This document shows positions 24,502 through 32,930 of a stretch of 57,062 bases of DNA, one piece after another. Below the pieces are notes generated by a model that was not told the DNA's origin, ran no database searches, and saw nothing but the letters and a program-made list of their open reading frames with translations. Within the stretch, counting starts at the first letter, position 1; each line of letters begins with the position of its first letter. This stretch comes from Alphaproteobacteria bacterium (GTDB lineage: Bacteria > Pseudomonadota > Alphaproteobacteria > Rhodobacterales > Rhodobacteraceae): positions 1 to 57,062 of the forward strand of contig JAUIIJ010000033.1 of NCBI GenBank assembly GCA_030431825.1, read 5' to 3'. The translations under genes and the position numbers were made by a program.

Positions 24502-25581
24502 ATGGGCAAAAATGTCGGAAACCGGCGGCAGAAGACCCTTGGGCGTGGCGCGCTTGGCAACGCCAGCGGGCGCTATGATCTGACGCGGGAAGAGATACAT
24601 GACGGCTGGGACCTCTGCGATGATCCGCAAGTCCTGCGCACCGAGGTCGCGACCGAAGTGCCGCGCCGGATCATCACCTGGAACAAGTCGCCCGATTTGC
24701 CGTTCGATCGCTCGATCAATCCCTATCGCGGCTGCGAGCACGGGTGTATCTATTGTTTTGCCCGCCCGACGCATGCCTATCTGGGTCTGTCACCGGGATT
24801 GGATTTCGAAACCCGGCTGGTCGCCAAGCCGGACGCGGCACAGGTGCTTGAACGCGAGCTGCGTGCGCCGCGTTATCGGGTCGCCCCGATCGCGATCGGC
24901 ACCAACACCGACCCCTACCAGCCGATCGAGCGTGATCATGGGATCATGCGCGCCTGTCTCGAGGTTCTGGCGGCACACCGGCATCCGGTGGCAATCGTGA
25001 CAAAGGGGGCAATGATCGAACGGGATATCGATATCCTTGGCCCGATGGCGGAACAGGGGCTCGTTCGGGTCGGAATATCGCTGACGACACTGGATGCCGG
25101 TCTGAGCCGGCGCATGGAACCCCGTGCGCCGGCACCCCGCCGCAGGTTGCAGGCGATGGCGCGCCTGACCGGCGCGGGTATACCGGTGCGCGTCATGACG
25201 TCGCCAATCGTTCCGGGATTGACCGATCATGAAATCGAAAGGCTGCTCGAGGCCGGGCGCGATGCGGGCGCGGATGCGGCAAGCTGGATCATGCTGCGCC
25301 TGCCGATGGAGGTGTCCGAACTGTGGCAGGACTGGCTGGCTGAACATGAACCGGGGCGTGCGGCGAAGATCATGGCGCGTCTGCGCGACATGCACGGTGG
25401 CAAGGATTACGACGCCCGGTGGGGCCGGCGCATGCGCGGTGAAGGTACTTATGCCGAGATGGTGGCGCAGAGGTTCAGCGCCGCAGCGCGACGGCTGGGA
25501 CTGGACAAGCCGACCGCGCCCCTGCGTCGTGATCTGTTCCGGGTTCCAAAGCGGGTCGGGGATCAGCTATCCCTGTTCTGA
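24502..25581 (+). CDS. PA0069-family radical SAM protein (spore photoproduct lyase-like)
   Basis: A 359-residue radical SAM enzyme. The [4Fe-4S] cysteines are Cys78, Cys82 and Cys85 in RGCEHGCIYCFARP, followed by GTNTDPYQPIER and a (beta-alpha) barrel. This is the PA0069/Rv2578c group, related to spore photoproduct lyase (SplB), which repairs UV-damaged thymine dimers. The last residues, GDQLSLF, match the beta-clamp-binding pentapeptide QL(S/D)LF. A LexA box overlaps the promoter. Together these suggest an SOS-induced enzyme acting on DNA at the replication clamp; the reaction is unproven. A methyltransferase gene follows after 29 bp. Confidence 0.9.
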   Translation: MGKNVGNRRQKTLGRGALGNASGRYDLTREEIHDGWDLCDDPQVLRTEVATEVPRRIITWNKSPDLPFDRSINPYRGCEHGCIYCFARPTHAYLGLSPGLDFETRLVAKPDAAQVLERELRAPRYRVAPIAIGTNTDPYQPIERDHGIMRACLEVLAAHRHPVAIVTKGAMIERDIDILGPMAEQGLVRVGISLTTLDAGLSRRMEPRAPAPRRRLQAMARLTGAGIPVRVMTSPIVPGLTDHEIERLLEAGRDAGADAASWIMLRLPMEVSELWQDWLAEHEPGRAAKIMARLRDMHGGKDYDARWGRRMRGEGTYAEMVAQRFSAAARRLGLDKPTAPLRRDLFRVPKRVGDQLSLF

Positions 25582-25610
25582 AACCTGTGGGCGGCGAGGG
25601 AGACGGACCG

Positions 25611-26261
25611 ATGACGGCGGAGACGAGGATGTGGGGCGCGGACTTCTGGGATTCGCGCTATGCCGGTGCGGGCTTTCGCTTTGGCACCGACCCGTCGGAG
25701 TTTCTCATCCGCAACGCCCATCACCTTGACGCGGCTTCGAACGTGCTTTGCGTGGCAGATGGCGAGGGGCGCAATTCGGTCTGGCTGGCGGGGCAGGGAC
25801 ATCGTGTCACCGCCTTTGACGCATCGGGCGTTGCGGTGAACAAGGCGCGTGGCCTTGCACGCGAAGCCGGGGTGACAGTGGCGTATCGGCACTGCGGTAT
25901 CGAGGAGTGGGACTGGTCCCAACCCTACGATGCGGTGATCGCGATTTTCGTGCAATTTGCGCCCCCCGTCCTGAGGGACAGGTTCTTTGGCTGGATGGCG
26001 CAGGCCGTTCCGCCGGGCGGGCTGCTGATGTTGCATGGGTATGCCCCGCGACAGGTCGCTTACGGAACCGGCGGACCGGGCCGGCAGGATCACATGTATA
26101 CCGAAATGATGCTGCGCGACGCGTTCGCCGGTTTCGACGTGAGGCACTTTGCCGATTACGATGCCGAGTTGCGCGAGGGAAGCGGCCATTCCGGGCAATC
26201 CGCGCTGATCGATTTCATCGTCCGCAAACCGGCCGCGCAGGAGTCTGCCAACCGGACCTGA
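25611..26261 (+). CDS. class I SAM-dependent methyltransferase
   Basis: A 216-residue protein from ATG 25611 (an in-frame ATG 25587 and another at 25629 are alternatives). The Rossmann motif I is VLCVADGEGRNSVWLA, motif II includes VTAFDASGVAVNKARGLA, and the post-motif Asp/Asn region is YDAVIAIFVQFAP. FWDSRYAGAGFRFGTDPS at the N-terminus is the TehB/thiopurine methyltransferase-like opening. The substrate is unknown. It lies 29 bp downstream of the radical SAM gene on the same strand, so it may be part of the same LexA-controlled unit. Confidence 0.83.
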   Translation: MTAETRMWGADFWDSRYAGAGFRFGTDPSEFLIRNAHHLDAASNVLCVADGEGRNSVWLAGQGHRVTAFDASGVAVNKARGLAREAGVTVAYRHCGIEEWDWSQPYDAVIAIFVQFAPPVLRDRFFGWMAQAVPPGGLLMLHGYAPRQVAYGTGGPGRQDHMYTEMMLRDAFAGFDVRHFADYDAELREGSGHSGQSALIDFIVRKPAAQESANRT

Positions 26262-26262
26262 C

Positions 26263-26331
26263 GCGCGGCGTCGGCCGATTGAATACCATGCGCGGCGGCG
26301 GCCGATTGGATACTACGCGCGGCGGCGGCCG
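26263..26331. repeat. 27-bp tandem repeat, about 2.5 copies
   Basis: Units starting GCGCGGCG at 26263, 26290 and 26317 have a period of exactly 27. The first two units continue with CCGATTG and the third breaks off. The third unit overlaps the 3' end of the homocysteine methyltransferase gene and encodes part of its Arg-rich tail. Confidence 0.8.
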
Positions 26332-27326
26332 CGACGGGCGCGGGGTTTCGCTTCTGAGTCACCGGTTCCGTCGCTCGCCGAGGAAAACGCGCCCAGCGAC
26401 GCGGTGATCTGGTCCAGCGTCGGAGCCTCGCCGCGTGGACGGGAATCAAGAGCCTCGCGCATGTGGCGCAGGTGCTCCGGCATGGTTCCGCAGCAGCCGC
26501 CGATGATCCTGGCACCACAATCGCGTGCCATCACCGCATAATCGCCCATCAACGCGGGCGTGCCGTCATAGTGGATGTGGCCGTCGACGAATTTCGGAAT
26601 GCCGGCATTGCCCTTGGCGATGATCGGGCGCTCGGTCCCCTGCGCGACAAAGCCGAGCACGGTGCGCAGCAAATCCGAGGCTCCCGTGCCGCAATTCGCG
26701 CCGAACCCGATGGGGCCATTGTCAAGCCCGTCGACCATGGACACCATGTCGGCCGACGTCACACCCATCATGGTGCGCCCGGCGGTATCAAAGCTCATCG
26801 TTCCGCACCACGGCAACCCGGCAAGCGCAAAGGCTTCCGCCGCCGCGCGGTATTCCTCGGGCGCGGATATGGTTTCGAGCCACAGCACGTCCACGCCCCC
26901 TTCCTTGAGGCCGTCAGCCTGTTCGTGAAACATCTCGACAGCCAGCGCATGGCTGAGAGTGCCGACCGGCTCCATGATTTCGCCGGTGGGTCCGACCGAT
27001 CCCGCTACGACGACCGGATGCTCGGCCTTGTCTGCCACCTCGCGCGCCAGTTCGGCACCCACACGCGAAAGCTCGCGCACGCGGTTCTGCGCGTCATGCA
27101 GCTTGAGCCGGGCCGCGGTGCCGCCGAAGGTATTCGTCAGGAACAGATCGCTGCCCGCGTCGACCGCCCCCTTGTAGAGCGCGGTGATCTTGCCCGGCTG
27201 ATCGACATTCCACAGTTCCGGCGCTTCACCCGACATCAATCCCATGTTGAACAGGTTGGTGCCGGTCGCGCCATCCGCCAGAAGAACGTCGTGGCTGTCG
27301 AGCATGGATTGCAGCTTGTTGGTCAT
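26313..27326 (-). CDS. bmt: homocysteine S-methyltransferase (betaine/cobalamin type)
   Basis: A 337-residue zinc enzyme that places a methyl group on homocysteine to form methionine. The start MTNKLQSMLDSHDVLLADGATGTNL at 27326 is typical. The zinc cysteines are in GFGANCGTG and IIGGCCGTMPEHL. The Arg-rich C-terminal tail is unusual and is partly encoded by a 27-bp tandem repeat. With the corrinoid protein at 23599-24297 it would form the homocysteine module of a split methionine synthase. Enzymes of this family can also use betaine or S-methylmethionine, so the methyl donor is inferred from context. Betaine supply from the carnitine locus is a possible link. Confidence 0.88.
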   Translation of the reverse strand: MTNKLQSMLDSHDVLLADGATGTNLFNMGLMSGEAPELWNVDQPGKITALYKGAVDAGSDLFLTNTFGGTAARLKLHDAQNRVRELSRVGAELAREVADKAEHPVVVAGSVGPTGEIMEPVGTLSHALAVEMFHEQADGLKEGGVDVLWLETISAPEEYRAAAEAFALAGLPWCGTMSFDTAGRTMMGVTSADMVSMVDGLDNGPIGFGANCGTGASDLLRTVLGFVAQGTERPIIAKGNAGIPKFVDGHIHYDGTPALMGDYAVMARDCGARIIGGCCGTMPEHLRHMREALDSRPRGEAPTLDQITASLGAFSSASDGTGDSEAKPRARRGRRRA

Positions 27327-27425
27327 GGGGTGGGGTGTCCTGGTTTCTGAGGCCGTGCGAACGGGCGCAATCGCGGCGTTGCCCGCGTGTTGCATACGGG
27401 ATGCGCCGCTGGCAAACCGGAATTT

Positions 27426-27442
27426 CTCATCTTGATTATGAG
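27426..27442. promoter_or_regulatory. inverted repeat upstream of homocysteine methyltransferase
   Basis: CTCAT and ATGAG are separated by CTTGATT, about 100 bp upstream of the start at 27326. It lies in an AT-richer patch of the spacer and could be an operator. The arms are only five bases, so the confidence is low. Confidence 0.3.
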
Positions 27443-27588
27443 TCTGAATGGGGCGCGCGTCAAATTGGATGGATGCGCGCGGCAGTCACGACAACGCGCC
27501 CGCCGTTGACAATCCGGCGACCGGCCCGTTGTGGATTTGCGCGGATCGCTGTCAGAGCGTTCCGCGCCAGACGTGATGAAAGGTGTTT

Positions 27589-27906
27589 CTAATTGGCTTC
27601 CTGCATGATCTGGCCCTTGGCGACCGGCATCAGTTCGTCCATCTTGGCGCGAATGGTATCCGTATCGGCCCTGGAGCCAAGGTCGGCGGCGAGTTTGCGC
27701 ACGACGTCTTCATGTCCCGCTTCCTCGAAATCGGCGATCACGACCGTCTTGGCATAGGCCTCTGCTTCTTCGCCAGACTTTCCAAGCAGTTCCGCGGCCC
27801 AGAGCCCCAGCAACCGGTTGCGTCGCGCGACCGCCCTGAACTGCATTTCCTCGTCATGGGCGAACTTGTTTTCAAAGGCACGTTCGCGATCATCGAATGT
27901 AGACAT
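27589..27906 (-). CDS. DUF1476: F1-ATPase zeta inhibitor subunit
   Basis: A 105-residue helical protein (MSTFDDRERAFENKFAHDEEM at the start) matching the DUF1476 family, found only in alphaproteobacteria. In Paracoccus the family member is the zeta subunit, which inhibits ATP hydrolysis by F1F0-ATP synthase through its N-terminal segment. The N-terminal FENKFAHDEEMQFRA and the four-helix remainder are well preserved. No atp genes are nearby, as is usual. It is divergent from purC across 161 bp. Confidence 0.92.
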   Translation of the reverse strand: MSTFDDRERAFENKFAHDEEMQFRAVARRNRLLGLWAAELLGKSGEEAEAYAKTVVIADFEEAGHEDVVRKLAADLGSRADTDTIRAKMDELMPVAKGQIMQEAN

Positions 27907-28067
27907 GGGTCGGACCCCTCCGGTTGCAACTGTCACGAGTGATATGCAGTCACGCGCGCCCCGGCGCAAGGGGCGGTGCGCGGCTTGCGACACTGCGGCC
28001 CTTGCACTATAGCGGCGGCTGAGGGTCCGGGACTGAGTCCGGATCGGATAGTCCCGAAAGGCTGCTT

Positions 28068-28829
28068 ATGGCGCGTCGCAAGAAAATCTACGAAGGCAAG
28101 GCGAAGATCCTCTATGAGGGCCCGGAACCCGGAACCATCGTCCAGTATTTCAAGGACGACGCCACTGCGTTCAATGCCCAGAAGAAGGATGTGATCGACG
28201 GAAAGGGCGTTCTGAACAACCGGCTCAGCGAATTTTTCATGACCGGCCTGAACGCGATCGGTGTTCCGACTCACTTCATTCGCCGTCTGAATATGCGCGA
28301 GCAACTGGTGCGCAGTTGCGAAATCGTGCCGCTCGAGATCATCGTGCGCAATTTTGCGGCCGGGACCATGTCGAGCCGTCTTGGCATCGAGGAAGGCACA
28401 CAGCTGCCGCGCCCCATCGTGGAATATTGCTACAAGGATGATGCTCTGGGCGATCCGCTGGTCACCGAAGAGCACATTGCCGCCTTTGGCTGGGCCAGCC
28501 AGCAGGACATGGACGATATCCTGAGCCTCGCGTTGCGGGTGAATGATTTCCTGTCCGGTGTCATGCTTGCGGTCGGCATCCGGCTGGTCGATTTCAAGAT
28601 CGAGATCGGCCGCGTCTATGACGGCGATTTTCAGCGCCTGGTGGTCGCAGACGAGATCAGCCCCGACAGCTGCCGCCTGTGGGACATCGAAACCGGCCAG
28701 AAACTCGACAAGGACGTGTTCCGCCGTGATCTGGGCAGCCTGACGGACGCCTATTCCGAGGTGGCGCGCCGCCTTGGAGTTATGCCCAAGAATTCGGCCC
28801 CGGTGACCAAGCCGACGCTGATCAACTGA
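28068..28829 (+). CDS. purC: phosphoribosylaminoimidazole-succinocarboxamide synthase
   Basis: A 253-residue SAICAR synthetase that joins CAIR and aspartate using ATP, step eight of purine synthesis. [18 protein letters not shown] at the N-terminus, [12 protein letters not shown] in the middle and [10 protein letters not shown] with [12 protein letters not shown] are diagnostic. It starts a purC-purS-purQ run with short spacers (45 bp and a 1-bp overlap). No PurR or guanine-type signal was recognised in the 161 bp upstream. Confidence 0.97.
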   Translation: MARRKKIYEGKAKILYEGPEPGTIVQYFKDDATAFNAQKKDVIDGKGVLNNRLSEFFMTGLNAIGVPTHFIRRLNMREQLVRSCEIVPLEIIVRNFAAGTMSSRLGIEEGTQLPRPIVEYCYKDDALGDPLVTEEHIAAFGWASQQDMDDILSLALRVNDFLSGVMLAVGIRLVDFKIEIGRVYDGDFQRLVVADEISPDSCRLWDIETGQKLDKDVFRRDLGSLTDAYSEVARRLGVMPKNSAPVTKPTLIN

Positions 28830-28874
28830 GACACGCATGGCAAGTTCCGTGCGCAACCTACAAAGGACGACATC

Positions 28875-29105
28875 ATGAAGGCACGTGTGCATGTGATGCT
28901 GAAGAACGGAGTTCTGGACCCGCAGGGCGAGGCGGTGCGCCATGCGCTGGGGACCATGGGCTTTCAGGGCGTTGCCGGCGTGCGGCAGGGCAAGGTGATC
29001 GAGCTCGACCTGGAAGAGGGCACCAGCGAAGCGGACGTCACCGCCATGTGCGAAAAGCTGTTGGCGAACACGGTGATCGAATCCTACACGGTGGAGCTGT
29101 CCTGA
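28875..29105 (+). CDS. purS: phosphoribosylformylglycinamidine synthase subunit PurS
   Basis: A 76-residue bridging subunit of the three-part FGAM synthetase. It passes ammonia complex contacts between PurQ and Pur[22 protein letters not shown] at the start and [19 protein letters not shown] at the end match the family, and the ferredoxin-like size is standard. It overlaps purQ by one base (TGATG). The large PurL subunit is not in the window. Confidence 0.96.
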   Translation: MKARVHVMLKNGVLDPQGEAVRHALGTMGFQGVAGVRQGKVIELDLEEGTSEADVTAMCEKLLANTVIESYTVELS

Positions 29106-29773
29106 TGCGTGCCGCCGTCGTCGTCTTTCCCGGTTCCAACTGTGACCGCGACCTTGCCGTGGCCTTTCGCGAGGCGGGGGCCGAGGTGACGATGGTCTGG
29201 CACAAGGAGACCACGCTCCCCGATGGTGTCGATATCGTCGGCGTGCCGGGCGGGTTTTCCTATGGTGACTACCTGCGCTGCGGCGCGATTGCGGCGCAAT
29301 CGCCGATCTGCCAGGCGGTCAAGGCCCATGCGGATCGTGGTGGCTACGCGATTGGCGTGTGCAACGGCTTTCAGGTGCTGACGGAAACCGGCATTCTGCC
29401 CGGTGCCCTGCTGCGCAACGCCGGGTTGAAGTATATCTGCAAGGTCGTTGATCTGAAAGTGGAAACCAGCAGCAGCGCCTTTACCTCGGCCTATAATGCC
29501 GGCGATGTGATCGGCATTCCGATTGCGCATCACGATGGCAATTTCTACGCGGATGACGCCACCCGCGCTGAATTGCGCGACAGCGATCGCATCGCGTTTA
29601 CCTATGCGGACAACCCGAACGGATCGGTGGATGACATTGCCGGTATCCTCTCCGAGAACCGCCGGGTGCTCGGTATGATGCCGCACCCCGAGCGGGCCGC
29701 AGATGCCGGGCATGGTGGCACCGACGGGGTGGCAATGTTTCGCGGATTGATGGGCGCGTTGACGCCGGCATGA
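29105..29773 (+). CDS. purQ: phosphoribosylformylglycinamidine synthase subunit PurQ
   Basis: A 222-residue class I glutamine amidotransferase that supplies ammonia to PurL. The nucleophile Cys is in [11 protein letters not shown], the [15 protein letters not shown] loop lies before it, and His/Glu of the triad are in [10 protein letters not shown]. Translation starts at the ATG overlapping the purS stop. It ends 36 bp before dctB, which probably has its own promoter. Confidence 0.97.
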   Translation: MRAAVVVFPGSNCDRDLAVAFREAGAEVTMVWHKETTLPDGVDIVGVPGGFSYGDYLRCGAIAAQSPICQAVKAHADRGGYAIGVCNGFQVLTETGILPGALLRNAGLKYICKVVDLKVETSSSAFTSAYNAGDVIGIPIAHHDGNFYADDATRAELRDSDRIAFTYADNPNGSVDDIAGILSENRRVLGMMPHPERAADAGHGGTDGVAMFRGLMGALTPA

Positions 29774-29809
29774 CTTGAGCGGCGCGCGCGACAGGCTTAG
29801 CCTGTTACA

Positions 29810-31582
29810 ATGAAACTTCCGGTCCGGACAAACCAACGACTCTCAGGCTGGCCGCGCTCTGACAACATCGGGTGGCGGGTGCGTCTGGCGCTCGTGCTGC
29901 TGCTGGTGATTGCCGCCGCGACGATCTGGGTGACCAATCGTCTGATGACCGACCGTTTTACCGAAAGTACCCGCAACCGGGCCGAGCTGCGCCTCGCGCT
30001 GTATAGCGGCAACCTGGTCAGCGAACTGCGCGGCAACCGCAGCATGCCGCAGTTGCTGGCGCGCGACCCGACGCTGATCGGGGCGCTGAATTCACGCGAC
30101 TACAGCCAGTCCACCCAGCGGTTGATCTCGTTTGTCGAGGACCTCGACGCGGCCTCGTTGCTGTTGCTCGATCTGGATGGGCGCATCGTTGCGGCAACCG
30201 ACCGCAACCAGCTCGGATCCCAGCGGGGCGGCGAATCCTATTTCGTCGACGCGATCCGGTCGAATGCGACGATCTTCTCGGTGAAGGAACTGGAGACCGG
30301 CGGCTACCAGTTCTTTTATGCCCGACGGGTCGAAAGCGGCGCCAACGTGCTCGGGGTGATCGTGGTCGAGGTCGATCTCAAGAAATTCGAGCGCGCCTGG
30401 GGTGGAATCTCGGACGCGGTGATGGTCACGGACAGCACCGGCACGATCATCCTGTCGACCGAGACACGCTGGCGCGGGCTGAGCGAGAAAGAGGCGTTGC
30501 AGCGGGAAACGCCGCACAGCGCCATCGAGCGGGCAATCAGTGCCACGTCCGACTGGGGTGCGGAACCGGCAGAGGCCTATCTCGCCGGCGAGGCGGTGAT
30601 GCGGATGGAACTGCGGATGCCCGTCTATGGCTGGCGCATAACCTCCTTCACGACCTATGCGTCGATCCGCGAACGGGTGAATGGCATCCTGGCGCTTGAA
30701 ATCATGGCATTCGCCATATTGCTGGCGCTGGTCTTCTACGCACTGAGCCGCCGCACCGCGCTGCGCATGGCGCTGTTTCAGCGCGAGTCGGCAGAGCTTC
30801 GCGCACTGAATGCAAGGTTGCAGCGGGAAATTGCCGAGCGCAAACGCGTGCAGGAAACCCTCGCGGTGACCGAACAGTCGCTGGCGCAGTCGAGCAAGCT
30901 CGCGGCGCTTGGGGAAATGTCGGCGGCCGTGAGCCACGAGTTGAATCAGCCGCTTGCCGCCATGAAAACCTATCTCGCGGGGGCGCGGCTGTTGTTGCGC
31001 CGGAACCGCCCGGAAGAGGCGATATCGTCCTTTGGACGGATCGATGACCTGATCGAGCGGATGGGTGCGATCACCCGCCAGCTCAAATCCTATGCCCGCA
31101 AGGGGGGCGATGCTTTTGCGCCTGTAAACATGGGCGATGCACTGGCGTCCGCCCTGTCGATGATGGAGCCGCAACTGCGTCACCGGCAGGTCCAGATCAC
31201 GCGGATCCTGCCGGATCACGATGTCTGGGTCATGGGCGACCGGTTGCGGATCGAACAGGTGATGGTGAACCTGTTGCGAAACGCGCTGGATGCGACCAAA
31301 TCGGTGTCCGAACCCGAGGTCGAGATCATTCTGGCCGCGGGTGAAACGGCGACCCTGACGGTGCGTGACAACGGCACCGGGATCGAGGATCTGGAATCGC
31401 TGTTTGAGCCGTTTTACACTACCAAGCAGCCCGGCGATGGCGTCGGCCTGGGGCTTGCCATTTCCTCGGGGATCGTGAACGACCTCGGCGGCAGGCTGAT
31501 TGCCCGCAACGCCCGCGAACGGGGCGCGGTATTCGAGATGCAGTTGCCGATCCTCGAAGATGACATCGAGGCGGCGGAATGA
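29810..31582 (+). CDS. dctB: DctB-like sensor histidine kinase
   Basis: A 590-residue kinase. The first membrane helix lies at about 24-42, followed by a periplasmic double-Cache sensor (to about 300, with DRNQLGSQRGGESYFVDAIRS) and a second helix near 300-322. A coiled coil (RESAELRALNARLQREIAERKR) leads to the HisKA phosphorylation site His376 in AVSHELNQPLAAMK. The ATPase has the N-box VNLLRNALDA, G1 DNGTGI and G2 GVGLGLAIS. DctB senses C4-dicarboxylates. It precedes dctD by 13 bp. No dctPQM transporter is adjacent, so its target is elsewhere. Confidence 0.9.
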   Translation: MKLPVRTNQRLSGWPRSDNIGWRVRLALVLLLVIAAATIWVTNRLMTDRFTESTRNRAELRLALYSGNLVSELRGNRSMPQLLARDPTLIGALNSRDYSQSTQRLISFVEDLDAASLLLLDLDGRIVAATDRNQLGSQRGGESYFVDAIRSNATIFSVKELETGGYQFFYARRVESGANVLGVIVVEVDLKKFERAWGGISDAVMVTDSTGTIILSTETRWRGLSEKEALQRETPHSAIERAISATSDWGAEPAEAYLAGEAVMRMELRMPVYGWRITSFTTYASIRERVNGILALEIMAFAILLALVFYALSRRTALRMALFQRESAELRALNARLQREIAERKRVQETLAVTEQSLAQSSKLAALGEMSAAVSHELNQPLAAMKTYLAGARLLLRRNRPEEAISSFGRIDDLIERMGAITRQLKSYARKGGDAFAPVNMGDALASALSMMEPQLRHRQVQITRILPDHDVWVMGDRLRIEQVMVNLLRNALDATKSVSEPEVEIILAAGETATLTVRDNGTGIEDLESLFEPFYTTKQPGDGVGLGLAISSGIVNDLGGRLIARNARERGAVFEMQLPILEDDIEAAE

Positions 31583-31595
31583 CGAGGAACAAGTG

Positions 31596-32930
31596 ATGGC
31601 ACAGGCGATGAAGATTGCGATCGTGGATGACGAGCAGGACATGCGCCAGTCGATCAGCCAGTGGCTGGCATTGTCCGGGTATGACACCGAGACCTTTGCC
31701 AGCGCAGAAGAGGCGCTCAAGGTGCTGGGCCCCGACTATCCGGGCATCGTGATTTCCGACATCAAGATGCCGGGCATGGACGGTATGCAGTTCCTGAAAA
31801 AGCTGATGGGTTCTGACAGCGCGCTGCCGGTGATCATGATTACCGGTCACGGCGACGTGCCGATGGCGGTCGAGGCGATGCGCGTCGGGGCTTTTGACTT
31901 TCTCGAAAAGCCGTTCAATCCCGACCGTATGTCGCAGCTGGCCAAGCGCGCGGCAGGCGCGCGCCGCCTGACGCTGGACAACCGGGCGCTGCGCCGCGAA
32001 CTCAGCGACGGAACCCAGTTGATGAACAAGCTCATCGGGGTCAGCCCGGTGATGGAGCGTCTGAAGGAAGACGTTCTGGACCTGGGTCAGGCCGACGGGC
32101 ACGTGTTGATCGACGGCGAGACCGGTGCCGGCAAAACCCTGGTGGCACATGCCTTGCACGCGGCCGGCAGCCGGGCGGGCAAGAAATTCGTTCTCGTCAA
32201 CTGCGCCGCGCTCGAAGAAGAGGTGTTGGCCAAGCGGCTTTTCGGTCCGATGATGCCAGAGGATGAACAGCTTCCGGCCATGGAAGAGGCGCGGGGCGGG
32301 ACCCTTGTACTCGAGGATATCGAGGCCCTGAGCGAAAGCCTGCAGGCGCGGCTGCTGAGTGCCATCAACGAACAGGGGACGCCGGCGGAAACGCGACTGA
32401 TCTGCATCAGCAACCTGCAGGAGGCGGGGCGCACCTGCGAAGACGCGCTGCGGCCCGACCTGTTCTATCGCCTTGCCGCCCTGCGGATCACGGTGCCGCC
32501 GTTGCGGCAGCGCGGAGAAGACATCCTGTCGCTGTTCACGCGGCTGTCCGAGCAATTCGCCGAGGAATACGGCTGCGACGCGCCGAAGATCACGGCACAG
32601 GAGGCGGCACAGCTGTTGCAGGCGCCCTGGCCGGGCAACGTGCGGCAGCTCATCAACATCGCCGAGCGTGCGGTCCTGCAATCGCGGCGCGGAAGCGGAA
32701 CCATCGCGTCGCTGCTGATGTCGGATCACGAAGAGATGCAACCGGTGATGACCACCGAGGGCAAGCCGCTCAAGGAATATGTCGAGGCATTCGAACGCAT
32801 GCTGATCGATAACACGATGCGGCGTCACAAGGGATCGATCGCGTCGGTGATGGACGAGCTTTGCCTGCCGCGGCGCACGTTGAACGAGAAGATGGCGAAG
32901 TACGGGCTGCAACGCTCGGATTATCTCTGA
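31596..32930 (+). CDS. dctD: DctD-like response regulator lacking the sigma-54 GAFTGA loop
   Basis: A 444-residue NtrC-class regulator. The receiver has Asp55 in VISDIKMPGMDG. The AAA+ core has Walker A GETGAGKT (174-181) and VNCAALEEEVLAKRLFG, but the section after LFG runs PMMPEDEQLPAMEEARGGTL, so the GAFTGA loop and its surroundings are missing. Walker B is LVLEDIEAL where LFLDEI is usual. The arginine finger region (RPDLFYRLAALR) and Fis-type C-terminal HTH are kept. It likely acts without sigma-54, as R. capsulatus NtrC does. The start has a GAGGAAC ribosome site. Confidence 0.88.
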   Translation: MAQAMKIAIVDDEQDMRQSISQWLALSGYDTETFASAEEALKVLGPDYPGIVISDIKMPGMDGMQFLKKLMGSDSALPVIMITGHGDVPMAVEAMRVGAFDFLEKPFNPDRMSQLAKRAAGARRLTLDNRALRRELSDGTQLMNKLIGVSPVMERLKEDVLDLGQADGHVLIDGETGAGKTLVAHALHAAGSRAGKKFVLVNCAALEEEVLAKRLFGPMMPEDEQLPAMEEARGGTLVLEDIEALSESLQARLLSAINEQGTPAETRLICISNLQEAGRTCEDALRPDLFYRLAALRITVPPLRQRGEDILSLFTRLSEQFAEEYGCDAPKITAQEAAQLLQAPWPGNVRQLINIAERAVLQSRRGSGTIASLLMSDHEEMQPVMTTEGKPLKEYVEAFERMLIDNTMRRHKGSIASVMDELCLPRRTLNEKMAKYGLQRSDYL

